Shown in pieces: positions 53,796 to 60,000 of a stretch of 60,000 nt of DNA (positions are counted from its first letter, which is position 1; each line of letters starts with the position of its first letter). Both the position numbers and the translations under genes were made by a program. Under the pieces are notes generated by a model that saw only the letters and a program-made list of their open reading frames with translations, was not told the DNA's origin and did not search any database. Source of the stretch: Takakia lepidozioides (taxonomy: Eukaryota > Streptophyta > Takakiopsida > Takakiales > Takakiaceae); NCBI GenBank assembly GCA_030704615.1, contig CM060731.1, forward strand, positions 17,424,001-17,484,000, written 5' to 3'.

Positions 53796-54915
53796 TTGCA
53801 AGGTGCACAATGGCGGAAAACGCAGATCAACATCCGGGCATTTTGGGCAGTTCGGAAAAAGTTGTCGCGGCAATTTCTATTGGCTTATTTCGGGCGGGCA
53901 GACCGGGCAGATATAAAGAATTTGACGACGAAAGCGTGGCACTATGGCACCCTATTCTTGCTCTACACTAAACTAGCTTCCGACCTTGAGTCCTCGCTAG
54001 AATAAGAGGAACTAGGGAATAGGGATCGTTTTAATGTAGCGGGGCCGCTGTCAGGTCCCGTCCCCTCTGCACCCTGCGGCCTCATTACGAGGAGGCCACA
54101 CAAAATTCTGAGGCCTAATAAGCTAGGTACTTAAAGTAGAAACACCCAAATGTACAATCACCCCACTTGGGTCTTTTTATAAAGCTATGCAGGATTTTCT
54201 CTCAAGTACGGTAGTGAAGCTCCGAGAAGTGTTCAAACATTCAAACAACAAACGGTGCCTTCACCAGATGCAGCCGGTGGGCGCTGAGGAAACAGAGAAT
54301 AGACGAATAGACCTGTGCAGACGTATCGGTACATCCTTCTGACCGTTGCTCACGCTCCGCGTCTTCTTCAAGACTGGATTCTGAAGCATATGCCCGAGAA
54401 TGCTTCCTTGCTTTTCTCGAAGGCAATGCATCCCTGGGGCCCACACAGACAACTCCATGCTTGATTGCATTCGATGAGGCGAAATTCTGCATTGATTGCC
54501 AGTGTATGACTCTCGGATCTTCTGTGGAGCATACCTACCAGAGTTGCAGTCATGAGAGCACCCTTTAGCTGACTGGTGGACTGCTGGTTGCTGCAGGACT
54601 CCAGATATCGTGAAACACTCTACACGTCCTTGTAGTCTTTACTCGTCTGGGGAGGTTTGCCACATATGGGTCCTGATAGATAGCCTTTATGCCATACATG
54701 ATGGAAGGCAGAAGCACAATAGGTTGTCAGACCACAATATAGATCCTCTCTTTGCTTGGATTGAGTGGGACAGAGCTGCCAGGGCCATGAGGAGAACGGA
54801 GATCGACACGCATGGAAACATAAATTGAAGAGTCTCTTCCTATTTGTCTGAAAGTGCCCAGTCCTGGATATTGAGCAAGGGATAGTACCAGGATTCCGTA
54901 CCTGAGCGAAGAGAC
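53796..54915. other. Spacer and promoter region of the phosphatase gene
   Basis: It includes the right inverted-repeat copy (54055-54125). The remaining DNA up to 54915 is the likely promoter and 5' UTR of the purple acid phosphatase. Open frames here have no recognisable motifs. Confidence 0.4.
54055..54125 (-). repeat. Inverted repeat, right copy (partner at 48765-48835)
   Basis: GCCTCATTACGAGGAGGCCA, CACAAAATTCTGAGG and CCTAATAAGCTAGGTA form the reverse complement of the left copy. CCTAATAAGCTAGGTA is also found at 47050, so the family has at least three traces here. Confidence 0.6.
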
Positions 54916-57900
54916 ATGGGGTCAATGAAAGGCTCACCTGTGATGAAATTCAAGTGGTGGTTGTGTGCGACAATCACAGTGTTAGATATGATTAATGCCC
55001 AGGGGGCGCCAATTCCCACCACATTGGAAGGTCCCTTTCAGCCTATCACTATCAGCTTTGATCCATCCCTGCGACATGGGAGCGATGATTTGGCAGTAGA
55101 TGATCCACGCGTCTTAAAGCGTGTTACAGCGGTTTTTCCAGAACAGATTGCATTGGCACTTTCAACGCCCGATGCTATGTGGATCTCGTGGGTTACAGGT
55201 GCGGTTTCCCCCTCTTTCTGCCTTGATGACATTCATAGGCATGTTAGATAGAGAGAAGACTCCTTCCGAAACCAGCGACGCATGTAGGAGCTGCCATATT
55301 GAATGGATAGAAGTTTTGGACATCATTTAGATCTTGCAACAGAATGGGGACGGAAGCATACGGAAAAGTAGTCTTGGTTGTAAGGCAAGAGCTTGGGGGA
55401 CAGAAAACTGTGTTGAAAAGCCATTGGAAATTGTCAATATTTGCTTAGTATGGCCCATCTCAGAACTATGTAGTTAAATGAGACACAGACAGAATGGACC
55501 AGAACACACAGCTTAAGACAGTGATTAAACTGTGTGAAGTGTAGGGGATGCGCAGATAGGCCCAATGGTGACCCCATTAGACCCCACCTCCGTGGCCACT
55601 GTGGTACAGTATGGAACACAATCGGGCAACTACAGCCTTTCCACGCAGGGTACATCGCTGGTTTATAATCAGCTGTATCCTTATCCGGGCCTGCTCAATT
55701 ACACATCGGGCATTATTCACCATGCACGCCTCACAGGTGCTCCTCTTTACTTCTCAAACCTTTCCAGTCTTCCATTAGTAACGCAATTAAGGACGTTGGG
55801 TAATTTCAATCTTGAATTTCATACTAACTCTCCCTCTTCTTGGTTTATGCGACTTGTAATTTGGAAGTAAACGGGCTCAATTTAACTGAGTGAGGACTTG
55901 CAGACAACATCCTGTATGGTTGGCAGGGATGCATAACACCATGGATTCTCCCCTGGAGACTGTACCCAATGTATGCTTTACTTTAAGAGGAACAGAAAAA
56001 GGATGTGAGCCATTAGACACCACCAGCAGCCTGCCAGCCACTCGATCTCTGTGCAACGTTTGGGGTACCGTTGCTCTCTAGGGTTAATGTGTTGCATACA
56101 GAGTCCCCAAGTTCCCGCGTTCGGAATGGATGTCTTCCATGCTTTCTTTCTTTCTCTTGGACAGAAATCAGGCATTTGCATTTGCCGTCTAAGTTACCCT
56201 CCAACATAACATCACAAAAGGAATCCTCCATCCAAATCCTATCAGCAGTTTGGTCCATTACAGCCTGGGCATTGGGAGTCCTCTTCTTCCTACAGTGAAA
56301 TTGCATAACACTTTTCGGAGACCGGGAAAATAAAACAAAGATCTTCAGGACTAGGGTTTAAACATGTCCACACTCAACACACCAGGTTTGTGAGGGCATT
56401 GGATGCTCGGGAGTGTTAGGAGAGATGAGGTCCATACAGGCATCTTGGATGAGTAGGAGGTACACCATTCAATGCTAGCGGGATTACAACTGGAAGATTC
56501 TACTTCTATGGCTGTTTCGGCTTGTTCCAGATTTTCTTTACTTTTTTTGCAAGACATTCCCAATCTTTGCAATCCCTGGATCTGTTACTAATCAGCTTGC
56601 ACCTGCTCAGCCCTACTTTGAAGAGACCTTTGTGTCTGAGGGATTGCACATCTGGCCATGCCTACTGGCCACGCTGCAGAAAGTCCTCCGCAAAGTATAT
56701 AGGAAAGAATGCTAGAGTGATGTCAGAGCAGATTGTGGTACTTGAACCAAGTAGACTTTACTGTAGGACTCTTGACTTCTTTGATGGGAAGCTGGGAAGA
56801 GAGAGCAGCAAGCTCTTGTGCAGGACTTGCTGGTCTCATTATATTGAGTTACTGGTGGCACTCATTGATACTAACACTGTATTTTATGTCACTAGGGCTG
56901 CTTCCCAGCACACAGTACTACTTCAGCTGCGGAGATCCTTCACTAAACATGATGAGTGAAGAGCACACCTTCACCACTATCCCTCTCCCTGCCCCAAATG
57001 CATATCCAGCGCGCATTGCCGTTGTTGGAGATCTGGGGCTTACATACAATTCAACCACCACAGTTGATCACATCCTTCAAAACAACCCAACACTGTTGCT
57101 GATACTGGGGGACTTGAGCTATGCCAATCAGTACTTGACAACTGGAGTTGGGTCATCGTGCTATTCATGTGCATTTCCAACGGCACCTATCCGGGAGACC
57201 TACCAGCCTCACTGGGATGAATGGGCTAGGTATATCTCTGCCCTCTCTCTCTGGCTTTCATCTTTGCTTGCACTTCTCTGTGTGCTTGTCAGAGTTGTTC
57301 TTGTTGTTCAATTTTGAGGAATGCTAAACGTATTCATTGAATGTTTTGCAAGTCTATATCCTCTGGAAGGGGGATCTTGTGAATTTTGGACAGTCCCTAG
57401 ATACACTGGACCGTTGTGGGGCTGAAATTTGAAGGGAAATTGAATTTTGCCGCTCTAGTCTCAAAAGTGTAGAAAGTCAGCTCTCGGCTGTGCTTGTTAC
57501 ATCACTGAGGCCTCCTATCAAGATTCTGATGTCTGATAGAAGGATACAGTATAATTTCTCCCTGAACTGAGGTGGTCTATGCTCACATTGTAGGTTCATG
57601 CAACCTTTGACGTCGACTGTGCCAATGATGGTGATTGAAGGCAACCATGAAATTGAGCCTCAGGCTGAAGGGGCCACATTTGTTGCCTATAAATCACGTT
57701 TCGCAGTTCCCTCAGAAGAGAGTGCATCTAATAACAGTCTCTACTACTCCTTCAATGCAGGGGGCATTCACTTCATTATGCTTGGGGGTTATATTGACTA
57801 CAACAGAACAGGTGGGTGAACTTGGTCTTTGGATGCATGGGATTGATGTCATCTGGAAACCAGCAGATTGGTCCAACTATTTAACGCTGGTGTTTGGATT

Positions 57901-59836
57901 GAGTATGGTCGAGCTTTTTACCTACAATTCTGTACATGTTGGGTGTACATCAGCCACAGTTTCCCAGAACTCAAAGTCGCCATCCTTACTCAATTTGTAG
58001 CAGTTGTAACAAATGAGTTTGTCTTGTGTTGTCGGAACACCTAATCAGAGTTTTACTAGTTGGGTAGATCCGCATGTGCTCCTCAGCTTTTCAGCCCCTG
58101 CCCCCCAGGTTGGGCACCAGTTGGTAATTGTTAGGAGTTTCTAGTGTGTCTGAAGACTTACTTTTGTCATATCTCAAGTATACAAGTCCAGGGCTGCTAG
58201 AAACCTCATCCATTTGTAAGAGAGTGCTAATGGAAGTGAGTTGGGAGGGACCAGGAGCACAGTTTGCATGGCTGCAGAACGACTTGCTTAGCGTGGACCG
58301 TACTGTGACCCCATGGCTAATTGCTGCATGGCATCCTCCATGGTATAACAGTTATAACTCACACTACCGGGAGGTGGAGTGCATGAGGCTACAGATGGAG
58401 GATCTACTGTATTCACACGGTGTCGACCTCGTTTTATCTGGTCATGTGAGGGAACATTGGTCATAACCAACCTTTGTGCTTGCCTAGAGCTTGTAAGGGC
58501 GAGAAGGATACTAGCAGATGCTTTGATATAAATTAAAGATAAGGTTGATACAGAATGCCAATCTTAGTCCCAGCTCTTCTTAGACCGAACTTCTTGGCAG
58601 GGGGGAGAATCCATAACTAGACTGCATTTTCTGTCATTTTCTGTCATCTTGTAGTTGTAGACAATTGACGTGGGGGAGAAGGGAGGAGGAGGGAGGCTCC
58701 TACAGACAGGTGGGCAGAAAGATTAGGGGGGTACAGCTCCAAGCTTCATACCATGCACTTGATTGTGAAAGAATGCTCTCTACTCCTTTGTAGAGAATGA
58801 AGGATGGCAGGTCGGGTAACTTTTCTGGATGGCCCTTAGTTCATAAATGATGGATGGGGACTTGAGGGTGACTGCATTGATTAAGTGAGATGTAGGACTG
58901 GAAAACTAAGCTCTCGCTCTTTAGTAATGCTCTGACCTTTGAGAAGAAATCATGGTGTGGGCATGGATAACCAGGTACATGCATATGAGCGATCGAACCG
59001 GGTCTACAATTACAATCTGGATGCATGTGGCCCTGTGTACATAACAGTGGGTGATGGCGGTAACATTGAGGAGATTGACATCACGCATGCAGATGATGTT
59101 GGCCAGTGCCCTAAGCCCACTGATAACACCCCTGAATATGGTGAACTTTGCCCCTTCAATTTCACATCAGGGCCTGCTGCTGGTCAGTTTTGCTGGGACA
59201 GGCAACCTGAGTGGAGTGCATTTCGAGAGAGCAGCTTCGGCCATGGCATTTTGGAAGTAAACTCTCATCCACGATCCGAAGAGGCACTATTTGCAGCCAA
59301 GTGACTGTAGCAGGATGTTTGTCAAGGCATCTAGTTCGGAGTTGTGTTATATTTCTTTAGCAGAGCATCCATTCATTGAGCATTTGTTTGTTAAAGTTAG
59401 TTCCCAGACAATAGCTTCCTGCCTCAATGATTGTAAACAAAATGTTAGTGCAATCCTAACTGCAACAAATTGGTGAATGGGACCTTGTGGAATAGTATTG
59501 TAAAAGGTTCTGCAAGTGTAGAATGCTCCTAAATACCACATTTCTGACAAGATAGGTCTAGTCTAATATATACCAAGTTTAGCACTAGTGGTCATTGAAT
59601 TGAGGATCAGATGTGGTCGAATGCTTCCTTTCCAGCAAAGATCTTCTACTGTATGATGCTCTGTCAAATGCTGAGGGGTGGGAGAAACGCAGGTGGTGAA
59701 CTCAAGCCATGCACTGTGGACATGGCATCGTAACCAAGATGTTTATGGTAGTGAGTTTGGTGACCAGATTTACATTGTGCGACATGCAGACAACTGCCTG
59801 AGTCAAGCTCGAGGCCGCAGGTTGACAACTGGGTGA
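54916..59836 (+). CDS. PAP: Purple acid phosphatase (secreted metallophosphatase)
   Basis: Seven exons: 54916-55198, 55545-55736, 56896-57229, 57594-57811, 58255-58445, 58975-59256, 59693-59836. All introns are GT-AG, phases match, and the total is 1644 nt (547 aa). The N-terminus holds a likely signal peptide (MKFKWWLCATITVLDMINAQG from a third in-frame ATG at 54943). A fibronectin-like domain (WVTGDAQIG) is followed by the five metal-ligand motifs of the family: VVGDLG, LGDLSYAN, EGNHEIE, AAWHPPWYN and GHVHAYERS. The dinuclear metal centre (Fe with Zn or Mn) hydrolyses phosphate monoesters in the secretory path, vacuole or wall. Length and motifs fit plant high-molecular-weight PAPs of the PAP15/13/23 type; PAP15 in Arabidopsis acts on phytate, which is suggestive only. 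The exon 2 start at 55545 was chosen because it restores GDAQIG in phase. Confidence 0.93.
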
Positions 59837-60000
59837 GAAATGCCACATAGATGGAGAGGCCTTGTAAGGCTTCCATGATGAATGTGGGCAAATGGGACCT
59901 GATATTGTTCCAACTGTGCTAAATCCAATGGATTAGAGTTGGCTCTTATTGAAACCTCGTCATTCTTTCACTGCTCTTGGCTGGGGGTTGTTTCATGTCA
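59837..60000 (+). other. 3' UTR or downstream flank of the phosphatase gene
   Basis: Short sequence after the stop codon at 59834-59836, with no further coding features before the window ends. Confidence 0.4.

Noticed and set aside
53709-54005. 98-aa plus-strand open frame upstream of the phosphatase
   Set aside because: Its first third is antisense to a PPR DYW fragment; the remainder has no recognisable motif.

Overview
The window is plant nuclear DNA. It has split genes with canonical GT-AG introns, a HECT ubiquitin ligase of the UPL5 type, a plant high-molecular-weight purple acid phosphatase, PPR-DYW organelle RNA-editing-factor genes, many Ty3/gypsy retrotransposon relics and short TTTAGGG-like stretches. 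Introns of 0.2-1.2 kb and the very repetitive PPR-DYW copies suggest a non-seed vascular plant (fern or lycophyte). That placement is an inference; no single feature proves it.

Only two genes look intact. (1) A UPL5-like E3 ubiquitin ligase on the + strand, seven exons from 18004 to 25646, predicted 1234 aa, with a ubiquitin-like domain and a C-terminal HECT domain. (2) A purple acid phosphatase on the + strand, seven exons from 54916 to 59836, predicted 547 aa, with all five metal-ligand motifs. In both, every intron phase matches across the junctions and no exon holds a stop codon.

The rest is accessory DNA. At 0.2-6.1 kb and again at 49.4-53.8 kb lie broken PPR-DYW genes built from near-identical repeat blocks of about 303 bp (about 101 aa). 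The first cluster is folded into a palindrome near 3115, and its minus-strand half is a diverged duplicate of the second cluster. From 10.9 to 15.4 kb there is an inverted-repeat element with a tRNA-like core, a 59-bp tandem array, telomere-like DNA, and one LTR with primer-binding site and gag of a truncated retrotransposon.

From 26.5 to 48.6 kb the DNA is almost entirely retrotransposon. Element A (minus, 26.5-28.4 kb) abuts element B (minus, 28.5-32.2 kb). B lies head-to-head with its longer relative element C (plus, 35.85-43.4 kb). Chromovirus remnant E (44.6-45.9 kb), PHD-finger remnant D (45.9-46.7 kb) and reverse-transcriptase fragment F (minus, 47.4-48.6 kb) follow.

The most interesting object is element C. 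Its order is gag - zinc knuckles - aspartic protease - C5 cytosine DNA methyltransferase - reverse transcriptase - RNase H - integrase - PHD finger. The methyltransferase shows motif I (LFGGI), motif IV (GWPCQG), motif VI (ENV), motif VIII (RPRLWWTNL) and motif IX/X remnants. Element B lost motifs I-VIII but keeps the IX/X tail (ERERAMGF... then GQAMDLNCLTW), so the methyltransferase belonged to the family and was not a chance insertion into C. An element carrying both a DNA methyltransferase and a PHD-type chromatin reader would have two domains that act on chromatin. All copies here are decayed.
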